Shown: positions 45,641 through 57,960, counted from the first letter of the stretch. The stretch: DNA of 64,000 nt from Doryteuthis pealeii (GCA_023376005.1 CM042156.1:46689016-46753015); one strand, 5' to 3'. Notes: generated from the letters alone by a model not told the origin. Numbers and translations are program-made.

Positions 45641-47639
45641 CCAAACTAGGAATTTTAGCCTGGCACCCCTGAAGGGGAATGCAGAGTGGACCAAGCATAT
45701 TTTTTTTTGTATGGGCCTTATGAGTTTCAATTTGTGTATGACTCCCAGTATAAAATGACATCATGTCTATTTTGGCTTGGTAGGAAATCAGAAAAATAAA
45801 TGTCTATTATTCAATGTGGACTTGTAAAAAAGAAAAGAAAGAAAAAAAAAGGTTTTTGGTTTTATCAGCTTTTACCTGATTGATTGATATATTGATTGAT
45901 TTTTATGCCATGTCAACCCATTTAGGGTTTTTTTATGCCAAGTGATAAATTGAGCTATGATCAAAAATTTTTTTTTTTTTTTTTTTTTTTTTGAGGGGTG
46001 TACATACCTTTACCAAGTGTATTAATAAATTTGTAGAAATAATTTTTATGTTAGATTTTTCATTAACTTCATAAGTATTAATAAATGGTAGAAATAATTT
46101 TCATAGTGACAAATATTTTCTTGATTTTGACAGTTGTCTGCAATTGTTTGTTGCTAAATGGATTGGGAATCGCTTCTAGGTATAAGTTTATAGAGTAAAG
46201 TTCAGGTTTATTGTTATTCTTTTTTTGGTCTAATTTTCTTTCTTTCAAGAAGGATAAAATGTCATCTGTACTGACATTTTAAAATATATCTCTCTTGTTG
46301 TTTGTGTTGTAAAAGTGTTTGATAACAGCAAAATCCCCACATTGTATTAAAATGTGTAAGGTGTTTGACATGCTATGCATTCTAACTGGTTTTCTTGTTT
46401 AAGTAAAAAGGAGTGTATTAGTCTTTTGTGGCCTATACATAGTCGGGATATAGTGACTTGTTCCTTTCTGGACTTTTTGAAGCCTCGTTTTGATTTTCCT
46501 AAATTGGGTTTTATTTAGAGTTTATGTATATTGTGATTCAAATATTTTTAGCAATTTTTCTTATAGAAGAACATATTGATTATAGTCTTCAAGTCTGTAT
46601 GTGGGATTTTGAATCTGTCAGGCAATTTTTAGTGGTGAATTGGCAGTTTTTTAGGGCTGTGGTGTCAGAAGCAATTAAGGGGTCATTGAAAGTGCTAAAA
46701 CTATATTGACTCCAATTCTAGTATAATTTACACTTTATATATTTTATTTAGTCTGTAAACTTATTGTGCACACTCCTTAAAATCAAGGTTTTATGAAATT
46801 TGTAGGTCATAATAAATTACATAAAGAATAGTTGGGGTTGGAGGTGCCAGAAATATAGGAGTCGGAGTCAAAGGTTTTGTGTTCAGATTCACCAGCTTGC
46901 AGTTTTTACCTGAATTCATTCCATCTCCAAAAAGATGGGATCAAAAGATTTCTCTCTTGATACACATCATCCCTGGAAAAAGTTCTGTTGCTTATTTTTA
47001 AGTCATCATTTCATAGAAGTTAATGGAAAAGGAGTTTCATGGAGATGTTTTAGTATTTTCTCTTATTCCCCCCCCCCCATTCTATTTTTTTCAGTTTTTT
47101 TGGTTTTTTAAGGGTGGAAGGTGGTCTTTTAATGGTTTTTGACAAGACTTGATGTTGGTAACATATTTTACAAAAATGTTAATTTGATAAATAAGACCAG
47201 TATTGAAATAGTATAATCACCCTCCCCTCATCGCATCAATCATCTACTAACCCCTCTCCTCCACCACCTCCCGGGCTACACACATCTTGTCTGGAGTAAT
47301 TTTATCTGCCTTCTGTTGTTTCATATTTTATGTGTCCCTAACGATGCAGAAATACTCTGAAGAATTTCTGGCGCCCATGAAGCACAAGTTTATACAACTT
47401 TCTTTCTCAAATTCTGTATGTCTTAACATTTGAACAAAAATATTTTCTATTGAAGATTTCATATTCATTCTGAAAACTGTTTAAATTAAGGAAATAAATA
47501 AGTTTAATTAAATCACCAGAAAATTGTATTTCCTTTTTTGCTCAAAATGAATATATGCCAAACAGACAATTGTTAGTGATTTCAATTCTCACTGGATGCA
47601 CCATACTTCTGGTGTCAAGTTGGGAAGCCTGCCTTACAA
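45641..47639. other. AT-rich intron, nothing recognised
   Basis: Poly-T near 45,968-45,992 and a C run near 47,069; a few short open frames without conserved features. Confidence 0.5.
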
Positions 47640-48045
47640 ATCAGCATTCATAATCCCACTTTTTACAGAGGCCCCTTCTGATCAATCAGGCGTCTTAGCA
47701 CCATATGAATGTCCAAACCCCATTGCCCTTATGGCAAGCCCCCTTTTTATCATATGCTAGAATGTGGTGGCTGAGGGTCTTCATGTCCTGGGAATGCTGT
47801 TAAACTCTATCTGATGGTGAGGTTCCAGTTCTGGAGAGCTGGGGAATGTGGAGCACCCATTTATCACTATTACTCCCAAGTCCACTCTGACCTGGAGTGG
47901 TAGTACCTGTTAGGGTCCCATCTATGGGTTAAATAGAAAAAATGTGTTTAAAACAAATTGAGTAACCATCAAGAATAAATAAAATAAAAACGTCTTTGGT
48001 ATAAAATGACTCAACAAGGGTTGATATGCTGTAAAACCCAACAAA
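47640..48045 (+). repeat. SINE-D family, partial
   Basis: From ttatggcaagccccctttt through agtacctgttagggtcccat to caagggttgatatgctg. A second tail-like piece follows near 48,075-48,105. Confidence 0.75.
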
Positions 48046-48129
48046 TGAACCAACCTATGATGGCTTGGCCTCTAATTTAACCACAGATGGGTTGATATGC
48101 CGTTTAAATCAATCAACCAACATTGACCT

Positions 48130-48315
48130 CTAATTATGTATTTACCAACTCTGCACAAGCAGGATTTGACACAGTATTTTTAAGTGGAATTTAACAGATT
48201 TGAATTCAGAGTTTTCCTTCTAGACTGGTTGCCATACCAAGGTTAAAGAGCCCAGTCTGCCCTACTATTTACTCATAGCTAGATGGAAAATTGTTGGATT
48301 CCTATCTTTTATAGA
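48130..48315 (-). repeat. SINE-B, inverse, head truncated
   Basis: tatttaccaactctgcacaa, gtaggatttgacacag-like tail, then gactggttgccataccaagg and body. Confidence 0.75.
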
Positions 48316-48984
48316 CTATTCTCTTAAGTAGTCTTATATATATGTTGGGTGTCCCATGGTGTAATCATTAGCAAGCTAGTCTCACAGATCCATTACTACT
48401 GAATAGTTTTTTTTTACTTCACTGGATGCCTCATACTTATGACCTAGTTGTCTATTAAGTACTAGAAAAGAAAAAAAGGTTGTTGATACTATGCCGTGTC
48501 CTGCTTTATGGCTTTGACAAAAAAAAAGTGCATTTCCAATATTTGAATTCTGATCTAAATTCAAAATTTGAGTGGGACATAATCTTCCGCCCCCCTCCCA
48601 CCCTCAACCAAGATACTAAATCTTCTTGTGGTTTACTTGGAGGTAAATCCTAATGACTAACATCACCGTGAGGTTGAAATGAATGAACAAAGAGGAGATA
48701 ACTCATTTAACAACAATAATGGATGTTTATTCCTATTAAGAAATGGCTTCTGTCTGTCTTTAACTTTGTATTTTAGCCACCTGATTTTAAGGGTAAATGA
48801 ATAGGTGTTTGAGGAGAGACATATACTGAGCTTAGTTGGGTACAAGGCCAAACGGTTATGAAGATTCTGTTCTTCTAAATCAAGAAATTCTGCCTACCCT
48901 GTAAATCAACATTTGAAGTCCTGGTTTTCACCTGAGCAGGAACACTTAGTTCTTGTATAAGTTATAAATATGCATCTCTCTCTC

Positions 48985-49038
<54 letters not shown>

Positions 49039-49300
49039 AGAAGGGACGTTAATTGAACTTTCACCGCTTAGTGTAAAGTATTACTCGTTTGTTGCTTACA
49101 GACTTGTGTTCTCTGATGATTGTAAAAACATGCATCTAAGGAAGTATGTATTAGTTAATTGTTTGCCTCTTACTGACAGTCGAGAAAGTAAGAAGCTGGA
49201 CGATGAAAATTCATTTGGGTTTCGCTCCCGGCTAGAAGTAGCTGTTACGTCTAACCACACTGATGAGACATAAATGTCGAAACACTGTGTCTGTATATAT
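48985..49300 (+). repeat. (AT)n-(GT)n tract and repeat F
   Basis: A compound microsatellite at 48,985-49,039 is followed by about 210 bases and the 40-base core cactgatgagacataaatgt, cgaaacactgtgtctg, then another short AT run. The core matches the inverse strand of 30,905-30,962. Confidence 0.6.
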
Positions 49301-49685
49301 ATAAATCTTTCTGTATCTAAAATTTTCAATGTAATATTTTATGTATATGATCTATGGAAAAAATAATAGGTTGTGCATTGACAAGGAAGAAAATTATGTT
49401 GAAAAATAAATATTTATGTAAAATAAATGCTCTTTTCTTACACTTTGAACTTCTGTATGTATGTGTGTGCCTAAGACTTGCATTTATATCAGTCCAGTCA
49501 TTTTGGTACAAATATAATTTTTGCATTATTTTCAGCCTGTTTTACAGCCAATATCTTGACCCTCTTTAAAACTTGAAGAATTTACCCAAAATTTAATTTG
49601 CTTCATCAACCTCTGTTGACCCTTAGTACACCCCCCCCCGCCCTCCATTAATGACACACTGGAAATATTTACTGTTGAAAGACTG

Positions 49686-49985
49686 GCCCTTTGAATCACT
49701 AATTCCTTAACTGATAGAAATCCCTTTTTTGGTTATTTCCTATAAGTCCAACATAAACAAAGGGGAACCACTCTTGACTGATGAATTATTTATTTTCCCA
49801 TTAAACTAACCCTAACCCCCTCTTTTTTCATAATAGATCAATAAATAAATAATTTATCGGTCAAGAGTGGTTCCCCCTTGTTTGTTTGAATCATAGGAAA
49901 TAACCGAAATACTTTTTCTTTTGTTTTTTTTTTTCTTTTACTCAGGGTCTTTAGTAAGGGAATAAGGAATCAAGGGGAATAACTC
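49686..49985. repeat. Fold-back element, about 115-135-bp interrupted arms
   Basis: The inner arms (49,731-49,797 and 49,848-49,913) around ggggaaccactcttgac are well matched. The outer parts match more loosely and are interrupted by an A/T run. The loop is about 50 bases. Confidence 0.8.
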
Positions 49986-50787
49986 TAATGGAAAAAATAA
50001 ATGATGTCCCTTCAACGTTTAGGGATAAATCTTAGCCGGGTCTGAGAAGATTCCCCACAAATAAACAGACAGTTGTTCGCCAAACACATAAAATGGCTTC
50101 CTTACTGAATACTGACAGCTTTTTTTCCCCCCTTTTTTTCTCTTGATTGCAACGTAGCATTGATTGTGCTTTTTTTTTTTCCTCCTTTTTTTTTTTTTTT
50201 TAATCTGCCTTAGGTTGACGATCAATTTTACATGAGATGACAAATCAATATTTGTTAGCAAATGGAATCAGTCAGCCATGAGACTTTTACATACACACAC
50301 AGATGCATGCACATACACACAGATAATATATACTTATATATATGTACATGCAGAGTCGCGCATGATGTACACACTGCATTTTGTGATTCAATTCATTTCT
50401 TCTTCTGCCTTACATGTCTATTATTGCATTCACAAACTGATCAATATCAGAACATACTTCTTTTACAAGTATATAAATGTACTCACTGACAAGAAAACAA
50501 GGTGTCTTCTTTGGGTCCCTGTACAAAATTTTGTTACTGTCTAGGAGGTATGTTAGTCATAGGGCAGTGGTTTGTTCAAGTGATCATTCATGTACATTTT
50601 TTATCCCACCCCCAACTATTGCAGATATCTTTATGATATCTGTCAGTGGGAGAGCATGCTGGGAGAAGGGGTTTCATGCCTTTTTTTTCTCAGTGATATT
50701 AAAGTGAAAACTCAGCCAGAACTTATACTTTTTTTATCAGTTTCACCCCCACCCCCCAAATACACACATATATACACCAAAGTTATG

Positions 50788-51035
50788 GAGACGCATGGTC
50801 TAATGGTTAGAGTGTTGGAAAATAGACTTTTCAACCTGAGTTCAATCCCTGGATGAAGCTTTTTGCATTTCACATAGCACTAATACCCTTGGGAAAGGTA
50901 TGAATTCAATTCTCCCTCCAGCTATGGGTAAATAGCAGAGCAGACTGGAAAACTCTGAATTCAAACCTGTTAAACTCCGCTTAAGACATTGACCTCGTTC
51001 CATCCTGCTCGTGCGGAGGGGTTGGTAAATATATA
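50788..51035 (+). repeat. SINE-B (tRNA-derived), internal deletion
   Basis: Head gcatggtctaatggttagag, B box ctgagttcaatccctgg, body agctatgggtaaatagcag and tail gcggaggggttggtaaatat. Part of the ccttggttaggcaacc block is missing. Confidence 0.8.
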
Positions 51036-51214
51036 GATACACACCAAAGTTCTTCAGAACAGAACCATCACTTATTTAGATCTCATAACCAAATTCTTAC
51101 ATTTACAACAAATAGGAATTTTTATCTTTGGTCAAAAGTCACCGTTCTTGGGCAACATTCAATCCAACCATTCTGGTCTCTCTTGTAACTTTATGGTTCT
51201 TTTGAGTCAGGAAA

Positions 51215-51375
51215 TTCTAGACAAGGCTGATTGTATTTCATATAGCGCTAATACCTTTGGGAAAGATATGAATCCATATATTCTCCCTCCAGCTATGAGT
51301 AAAATAGTAGGGCAGACTAGGCTCTTTAACCTTGGATAGGTAACCAGTCTAGGAGAAGGAAAAATCTGAATTTGA
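51215..51375 (+). repeat. SINE-B body fragment
   Basis: cagctatgagtaaaatagta, ctctttaaccttggataggt. Confidence 0.7.
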
Positions 51376-51601
51376 AAAGCCTAAGGTCAGTCGTTGATTG
51401 GGTTTGTGACATTCCTCGTGCACCAATTCTTTCCTATTGTGTGCCAAAAAGTGTGGATGGTTCAACACAAGCCTTCACCACTATAAACAAAACACTGTGT
51501 AGGTTGTTCACTGGATGAATCCTCATGCGTCAGAATCAAGAGAGTCCATTATGGTTCTTTTTTAAATTGAAGACAATTTGGTTGTCTAAAAAGGAGATTT
51601 T

Positions 51602-51620
51602 GGTGGCGTAATGGTTATTA
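51602..51620 (+). repeat. SINE-B head, left part of interrupted copy
   Basis: ggtggcgtaatggttatta. The copy resumes at about 52,116. Confidence 0.6.
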
Positions 51621-52115
51621 TGTAATATATTGCCTGGTCAATCGGTTTGCACCTGAAGACCGGGCTGCACGTAGGAAGTGCGTGGGTGTCAAGTGTGGGC
51701 CTGGAAACAAAAACGGATATGGTATTGATGTGACCTTTGGCACCTAAAGATGCAGGTGTACATTTGACACTGTGTAGACGCAGAAAATCTGTTGGCATAG
51801 CCCATAACCAATGAAAACGGGCTGCATAGGCGAAGAGGTGTGTCTACAGAAAAACTGCATAGGTGTCACAATCAAAGAGGCGTGACACCATGAGTTGGAC
51901 TGTGATAAAAAAAATTTTTTTAAAAAGCCTGTAGAGATCAATTTGGCAGATGGAGATCAGGTTCGAGATCGCTTGCAGAGAACTCCAGAGGCTCCATGTA
52001 TATGTAACTGCTGTTAACGCCTTTCAGTCTGCACACAACCGAGGAAATAAAGATATAATCTTATATTTTTATAAATACAAGTGTTCGTGTTCCTTGACGG
52101 GTCCAGTATATAACA
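51621..52115. mobile_element. Insertion inside SINE-B; candidate solo LTR
   Basis: A 495-base block starting TGTAATATATTGCCTGGTC and ending GGGTCCAGTATATAACA. The ends are imperfect inverted matches of the TGTwATATA type, as in TG...CA-bounded LTRs. The inverse strand has TATA-like and AATAA-like motifs in its interior. No clear target-site duplication was found, so the class is uncertain. Confidence 0.45.
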
Positions 52116-52325
52116 ATAATAATAAGCAATAGACTTAGCAAGCCAAGTTCAAATCTTGGTCAAATCTGTTTGTTTCACTTTGCACTAATACACTTGAGAG
52201 AAAGGCATGAAACCATCTCTTCTCATTTCAACTAGGAGATAAATAGAGAGACTGGCCTTTCTAGCTTTGTAGAAGGCAAACCAATCTAGGAAAAGAAAAA
52301 AAAATCTGAATTCAAAACCGTTGTG
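52116..52325 (+). repeat. SINE-B, right part of interrupted copy
   Basis: Resumes with the B-box region caagttcaaatcttggtc and continues through a diverged body to tctgaattcaaaaccg. Confidence 0.65.
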
Positions 52326-52364
52326 CTAACTATTCTACCTTATAAAGACTGATTTTTTACCATC

Positions 52365-52745
52365 ACAAATCGGCTGGTCGTGTCAAGCCCTAGCACCTAT
52401 ATGATTGCCCAACCCTATTGCCCTTATGGCAAGCCCCAACCCTTTTATCTTATGAGTGCTAGAAGGCGGTGACTGAGGGTCTTCATGTCCTAGGAATGAT
52501 GTTAAACTCTATCTGATGGTGAGGTTTCAGTTCTGGAGGTTTGGGGAATGTGGAGCACCCCTTCATCACCATTGCTCCTTGGTCCACTCTGACCCAGAGT
52601 GGTAGTACCTGTTAGGGCCCCATCTATGGGTTAAATAGAAAAATGTGTTGAAAAAAAATTGAGTATCCATTAAAAATGAATTTATTTCAAAACTTTATCG
52701 GCATTAAATGACTAACTGAGGTTGATTGCCATAAAACAAAACAAT
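52365..52745 (+). repeat. SINE-D family, partial
   Basis: From aatcggctggtcgtgtcaag through agtacctgttagggccccat to ggcattaaatgactaactg and ggttgattgcc. Confidence 0.75.
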
Positions 52746-53243
52746 CCAAACCATCACAAATCAAACAAAAAACTAATTCATCTTTTTCAGACGCACAAAC
52801 ACCATCATATTTGAAGAAGAAGAAAAAAAAGGTAGTCCTATTCTGAAGGAGTACAAAGAATTTTTTATTCATTTAGGAATCAATTTTTATAAATGCTACA
52901 GATGTGAAAAGTCTCTTAAATTAGTTATACATTATCCATGGCACCTGGACAGAAAGTGATAATCAGTGCTTTAAACTCACTGGCCATTGTTAGTGAGTTC
53001 AATTCTTATTGGGTTTTGCAGTATTTATGTAGCTTTTGCTAAATGATGTAGTGACATTTTTGCTGTTTTTGGTAGCTCAATGTAAGGCATTTTCATATTG
53101 TTGCCCCAATTCAATGTTAATGTATAGAAATTCATTGTGGTGTAGGATTAAGTAAAGGTTGTTTTGCAAAATATCATAATTAAAAGTAAGTGCTTTATTG
53201 TTTTATACCATTGCACTATGACACACAATGAAATTGTTTTTTA

Positions 53244-53298
<55 letters not shown>

Positions 53299-53556
53299 TA
53301 ATTGACTTGTTTGAAATACCCTTTATTTTGCAAATTTTCTGAAAATAATTTGCCCACTCTTCAAGGATTAAAAAAATGTCTCTGAAAGGGTTAAATTTAA
53401 AAAAATAAAACCCTTGTTTCTCTCTCTTTTTATTTAGTTATGTTGAATAATTTCTATATTTGTTTAAACATCTACAATTTTATATGCAAAATACTTTTTT
53501 CCATTTTGTGTTTAAATTGCTCTTTGAAATTTGAAAAAAAAAAAAAAAAATTTTCT
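52746..53556. other. AT-rich end of intron
   Basis: (AT)n run at about 53,249-53,294; otherwise nothing recognised. Confidence 0.6.
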
Positions 53557-53627
53557 ATTCTTTTTTGAAGAATGTCAGTTTTATTTTTATTCATTTTCTA
53601 TATTTTTTTAATTTTTATTTTTTTTAG

Positions 53628-53730
53628 GAAAGCAATGTTTCTTTGTGTTGCGTCAACGTTATTGGACTGTCCAAGCTCTTGTCGCTGTTGGTCAAGATGT
53701 AAGCAAGCAGATGGTCAAGTTTACAGCAGG
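53628..53730 (+). CDS. DARS1: DARS1 exon: OB-fold, unit 1 of tandem duplication
   Basis: Third recognised coding exon, 103 bases, phase 1 in and phase 2 out. It reads [20 protein letters not shown] and continues to [12 protein letters not shown], the central OB-fold strands of cytosolic AspRS. The acceptor is a T-rich tract ending in tttttag; the donor is CAGG|gtgagt. The final GG joins the first G of the next exon to make a glycine codon followed by ISKESIV, as expected for the family. This copy is open throughout and is the one expected in the mature mRNA. A second, frameshifted copy starts 4,716 bases downstream. Confidence 0.96.
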
Positions 53731-53989
53731 GTGAGTCTACATCTCCTCATTTCATATAATGTGGAAAAAAATATCTTATAATAAATTTTGTATGTTATAA
53801 TTGATACCCACCATTTCAAGAAAATTCCATGTTTTCATTGGGTCCATAATTTACTGTCGTTTATCCACCATTTTGAGATGAGTTTTCATTATCATTATTA
53901 TTCATGCTTTTTATCTGTAGAAACCAACAGAAAAAATATTTCTCTGTGAATCACCATTTTCAATTTATTTGTAATACATCATCATGTTG

Positions 53990-54500
53990 TGCAATTAGTA
54001 TGGATATCCATGACAATCTCTCGCCAACTTTCCCTATCATTCATTGTTCCAGGGAGGTCCTCTACCCAGCATCCTCGCATAGTTGGTCAATGTAGGTCCT
54101 TGGTGGGCAGCCCACATTAGCATGTCCATGTGTTAGCTTCCACAGGAGAATGTCACTTATGAGCTCGTCCTTGCTTCTCCAGCAGTGTCCAGCATGTCTT
54201 GTTCGCCTCACTCGAATGGTTTGTGAGATGGGGGCAGGTAGCCATACAGCTGTTTCCTTGTGGCTTGCTGTTTCCACAATTTGTTCAAGACTGCACACAG
54301 CATTCTTGTGCAGCTTCCATGTAGCTTATTCTCAAGGCGCCTTGTTAGGGTCCAAGTGGTGCAGCCATACAGCAGTACTGATATAACCACAGCCTGGAAG
54401 AATTGTCGCTTTAACTTGTCAGTGAGATCGGATTTCCATATGACTGATAATTTGTTTGTGGCTGACCATGCCTTTCATATTCATGTATTTACATCGCTTT
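53990..54500 (-). mobile_element. RTE-type LINE 3' fragment (duplication unit 1)
   Basis: The minus strand encodes VISVLLYGCTTWTLTRRLEN, then QTIRVRRTRHAGHCWRSKDE and TYIDQLCEDAG, a C-terminal segment of a non-LTR retrotransposon protein, split by one frameshift near 54,230 (gagatgggggcagg). The reverse transcriptase core is absent. It sits in the DARS1 intron, antisense to the gene. Confidence 0.8.
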
Positions 54501-55189
54501 CTGTGGATGAGATATTGTAATACATAAATGCCAAATTAAGAGAAAAAAAAACTATATTTAATCTATTAAGCAAAGCAGATTTTTCTCATGTTAAAAACTT
54601 GATTTAAAAAAAATAATCTATTATTATTATATGATAAAAAAAAATTTAAAAAAGTACTGAAAATTTGTTGTGATCTATAAATCTGTCTGTTGGCTCTGAG
54701 CAGCTTATTAAACTGTCATGGGCTATTTTATTTGGTTTTACTTTGGATATTGATAATTTGGTACTTCAAGTTCTGGCTCTATGTTTATCCTTTTTTTTTT
54801 TTTTAATTTTTTAATCTAATTAAAATTTTTAATCAAGTTCAATATTTGACTATATTGTTTTATGATATATCAACTATTTGAAGCAGTGTGGAGTTCATTT
54901 GTTTCATACTGTATTATTATTTTCTTTTAAATGACACACAGCAAATTTTTAGCAGATTTTTTCACTAACTTGCTGTCACATTTTATCTTACATTTTATAC
55001 CTGGCACAGATACCTGATTTTAGAGAGAGATTTTTTTTTCCAAGCTTAAAATTTGTACAGTACAATTTATGGTCTTTAGAAGTGACAATTTTTTACAGGA
55101 GTGTGTGGTTTCAGTTTCATGTGGGCAGCTATAAAGAATTGACTAATTCTAATTGACTCTTTTTAAAAATATCTTACTTTTCTTTTCAG

Positions 55190-55292
55190 GATCAGCAAGG
55201 AATCCATTGTTGATATTGAAGCTTATGTACGAACTGTACCACAAAAAGTTGAAGCTTGTACCCAGCAAGATGTAGAACTTCATGGACTTCAG
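55190..55292 (+). CDS. DARS1: DARS1 exon: end of OB-fold, unit 1
   Basis: Fourth recognised coding exon, 103 bases, phase 2 in and phase 0 out. It encodes [20 protein letters not shown], then [14 protein letters not shown], the last OB-fold strands; CTQQDVELH is strongly conserved in animal AspRS. The acceptor is tcttttcag and the donor CTTCAG|gttaat. It has a run of five A in CCACAAAAAGTTG. The downstream copy has four, which breaks the frame there. This copy reads without interruption. Confidence 0.96.
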
Positions 55293-55547
55293 GTTAATAG
55301 TTTTTTTTTTGTCTACTCTTTTTTTTCTTGAGTAATATCTTTTTTTTTTATTTATTTATTTTTTTTTTTTTAGCTGTATGTTATAGAAATCTTAGCTTCT
55401 TGCAGATCTGAACATTAACACTTTGAGGTGACACAAACCTTTATTGAATCAGTCAAAAAAGACAAAAAAAAACAAACTTGCATATTGTAATAAAGTTGGG
55501 TTGCTACACAAGGATTATCAAATACAAAAGATCCCTGAGGATGGCTG

Positions 55548-55665
55548 GAGGAGTTCCCATAGCGTAGTGGCTAACATACTGGACTGTGACATTGTGCAGT
55601 GAATTTGAACTCCAGACATGCTAATATGTTCACTTTTGACTAATACCTTTGGGAAAGGTCTGAAG
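55548..55665 (+). repeat. SINE-A head fragment (unit 1)
   Basis: ttcccatagcgtagtggcta, B box gtgaatttgaactccag; truncated after tttgggaaaggtctgaag. Confidence 0.75.
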
Positions 55666-55686
55666 GTCAAGTCTCCAATAAGCACC

Positions 55687-56516
55687 CTAGCTTCTCAAGC
55701 TAATCAAACGTTCACATTTTAACTTGTCACTGGTAAGTTCCATTCAAACATTTGTAAGCAAAACAACAAATGATTTTTTCACATTTATATTGTATCTGAC
55801 AAAAACAAATTTTACCAATTGTGTGATACTACTTCTGAACATCCTTTTATTCAAATAAACAAAAAAATATTTTGTAAATAAAAATTGTTTTGATTTAAAT
55901 AAGCATATCTATGTTTCTTTTCTGAATAAATAGAGAATTTTTTGTATAAATTTTTAGTCTTTTGTTTTTTGGTAATTTACTGTAAGTGTTGAAAAATATA
56001 AACTTCTGATTATGATATTATCTCTAGCGCACTATTCTGCATTTGTACCAGTTTTTAATTTTAATTTAAAAAATCTATTTGGCAGTAATGATAAATTAGT
56101 TTTGTTATTGTTCTTTTTCTTTAGTAAATATATACTTTTTAAAATTTTTGAAAATATTAATTTTGATCACATGTTTGGTACACATAATCAAATTAACATT
56201 CAATAGCAAAATCTGTTTTTAAATAAAAACTTTTTAATCAGAAGTTTATGAGTATTTTTCAACACTTACGATAAATTAAAAAAAAAAACAAAAGATACGT
56301 TTTTATACTTATACTGAAATGGTCTTTATCTAATCAGAAAAGAAATGCAGATATATTTATTTGAATAAAAGAATGTTATTCAGAAATAATATCACACAAT
56401 TTGTATTTGTCAGATAAAATATAAGTGCAAAAAATTGTCTGTTGTTTGTTTTTTTAAGTAGAACTTACCGGTGAAGAATTAAAATGTGAACCTTTGATTA
56501 GCTTGACGAGCTTGGA
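55687..56516. repeat. Large fold-back element, about 300-bp arms (unit 1)
   Basis: The left arm (55,687-56,010, starting ccctagcttctcaagctaat) and right arm (about 56,237-56,516, ending attagcttgacgagctt) are inverted copies at roughly 85-90% by eye, around a loop of about 226 bases. No open frame of note. Confidence 0.85.
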
Positions 56517-56539
56517 AACTTGATCTGGTCTGAACCCTC

Positions 56540-56830
56540 TCATCCCTTAAATAGTACCAACCAAAACTGCAGAATTGGAACTTCACCACTAAATGCAATT
56601 TAATGTCATACCCAGGATACTAAGACCCTCAGTCACTGCTTTCTAGCACATATATTCTAAAAAGGGTGACGGGTTACCATAAAGGCAATAGGGTTGGAAC
56701 AATGATATAGTTGCTAGAGCTTGATGTGAACAGCTGATTGCCTGGGGAGTGGGGCGGGCTCTCTTGACCACCTGTCTAGCCCAAGTAAGGGTCAAGGTAG
56801 AGTGTTGCTTATCATGGACTACTCAGCCAT
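56540..56830 (-). repeat. SINE-D family fragment (unit 1)
   Basis: aactgcagaattggaacttc, accactaaatgcaatttaat, ctagcccaagtaagggtc; the inverse of the family's body. Confidence 0.7.
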
Positions 56831-56837
56831 CAGGTCC

Positions 56838-56950
56838 AAGTAAGATGAACAAGGTATGTTAGACACTACTGGAAAAGCAAGGATGAACTCATTGGACACC
56901 TACACATACAGACACCAGAGTAGGCTGGCCAACAAAGATCTACACCCTTG
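56838..56950 (+). mobile_element. RTE-type LINE scrap (unit 1)
   Basis: gacactactggaaaagcaag and gatgaactcattgg correspond to the HCWRSKDELI segment on the plus strand. Confidence 0.6.
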
Positions 56951-57412
56951 TGCAAATTAATTGAAACAAAACAAATAACTCTGTTATCATAATATCCGTG
57001 ATCTCTCTGTAAGGCTAAGTACATATTTTGGTGTAACATCCATTACAGACAATTGGCCATAGGATACTAGACTTACTATACACCACTGCAAATGACCTAA
57101 TCTGAGGAAAAATATAAAAATTGATTACACCCTGTCACTCCAGTGGATCTAAAACTGACCGTATGGTGAAAGAAAAGAAACTAAGGTGGTTGTTTGAATT
57201 AATTAGCACAATGGTGGGATGTGTGGTGAGAGAGAGAGAGACACGGGAATCCGAGCAGTCAGCGCAACCTGATAATGATATTTCAAGTGAACCAGTTAAT
57301 ATATGCTTTTTTATTATTAATCTCTCTCTCTCTCTCTCTCTCTCTCTAGTTTTGGCAAATCATGTTGAATGAAATAATTTTATTCAAATTCTAAATTCTT
57401 GTTTGTTTTCAG

Positions 57413-57484
57413 GTGTGGGTAGTGAGTGCAGCCGCACCCCAACTTCCAATGTTGGTTGAAGATGCAGCTCGGCCAGAGACTGAT
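57413..57484 (+). CDS. DARS1: DARS1 exon: OB-fold to catalytic-domain connector, unit 1
   Basis: Fifth recognised coding exon, 72 bases, phase 0 at both ends. It encodes VWVVSAAAPQLPMLVEDAAR followed by PETD, matching the IY/VW-V-I-S...LP...DA-RPE segment of animal AspRS that links the OB-fold to the catalytic domain. The acceptor follows a T-rich stretch (tgttttcag); the donor is GAT|gtaaga. The copy at 62,180 is identical across the exon. Which copy splices to the downstream exon cannot be decided from this exon alone; the adjoining exons favour this one. Confidence 0.95.
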
Positions 57485-57784
57485 GTAAGATGATTTGTTT
57501 TTCTTCTCCTCCTCTTTCTTCTCCTTTCTCTCTCTCTGTCTTTTCCCCCCACTCTCTTCATTGACAGATACTGCAGTATCATCTATAAATAGTCTTTATT
57601 CATTACCACAATCTCTCAAGAAATTTTACCATTTTAAGAGTTAATAAAATTGAGAAGCTGACATATCTTGTAGACCATTGCAAATAAGTTTGATTCTCAC
57701 CAAGTGCCCTCACTTGTAGCCCTATGTTAAATGTAAGGATTTTTTTTCTTAAGTGCTTTCTGTAGTGCACTGTATATCAAACTT

Positions 57785-57960
57785 GTCTTGTATGTATTTA
57801 CCAACTCCTCTGCACATACAAAATGTGACACAAGGTCACTTTTGAAGCCGAGTTTAAAAAGTTTGCATTTAAAATTTTTCCTTCTAGACCAGTTGCCATA
57901 CTGAGGTTAAAGAGCCCAGTTTGCTCTGGACAGAGAATAATTGGATGCATACCTTTCCCA
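57785..57960 (-). repeat. SINE-B fragment, inverse (unit 1)
   Basis: tatttaccaactcctctgca, gtgacacaaggtcactttt, accagttgccatactgaggt. Confidence 0.75.

Noticed and set aside
46524..46709. 61-residue open frame
   Set aside because: Isolated, AT-driven, without homology that I recognise or splice signals.
54150..54520. Plus-strand open frames across the LINE region
   Set aside because: Shadows of the minus-strand LINE protein; the minus-strand reading has the retrotransposon-like motifs.
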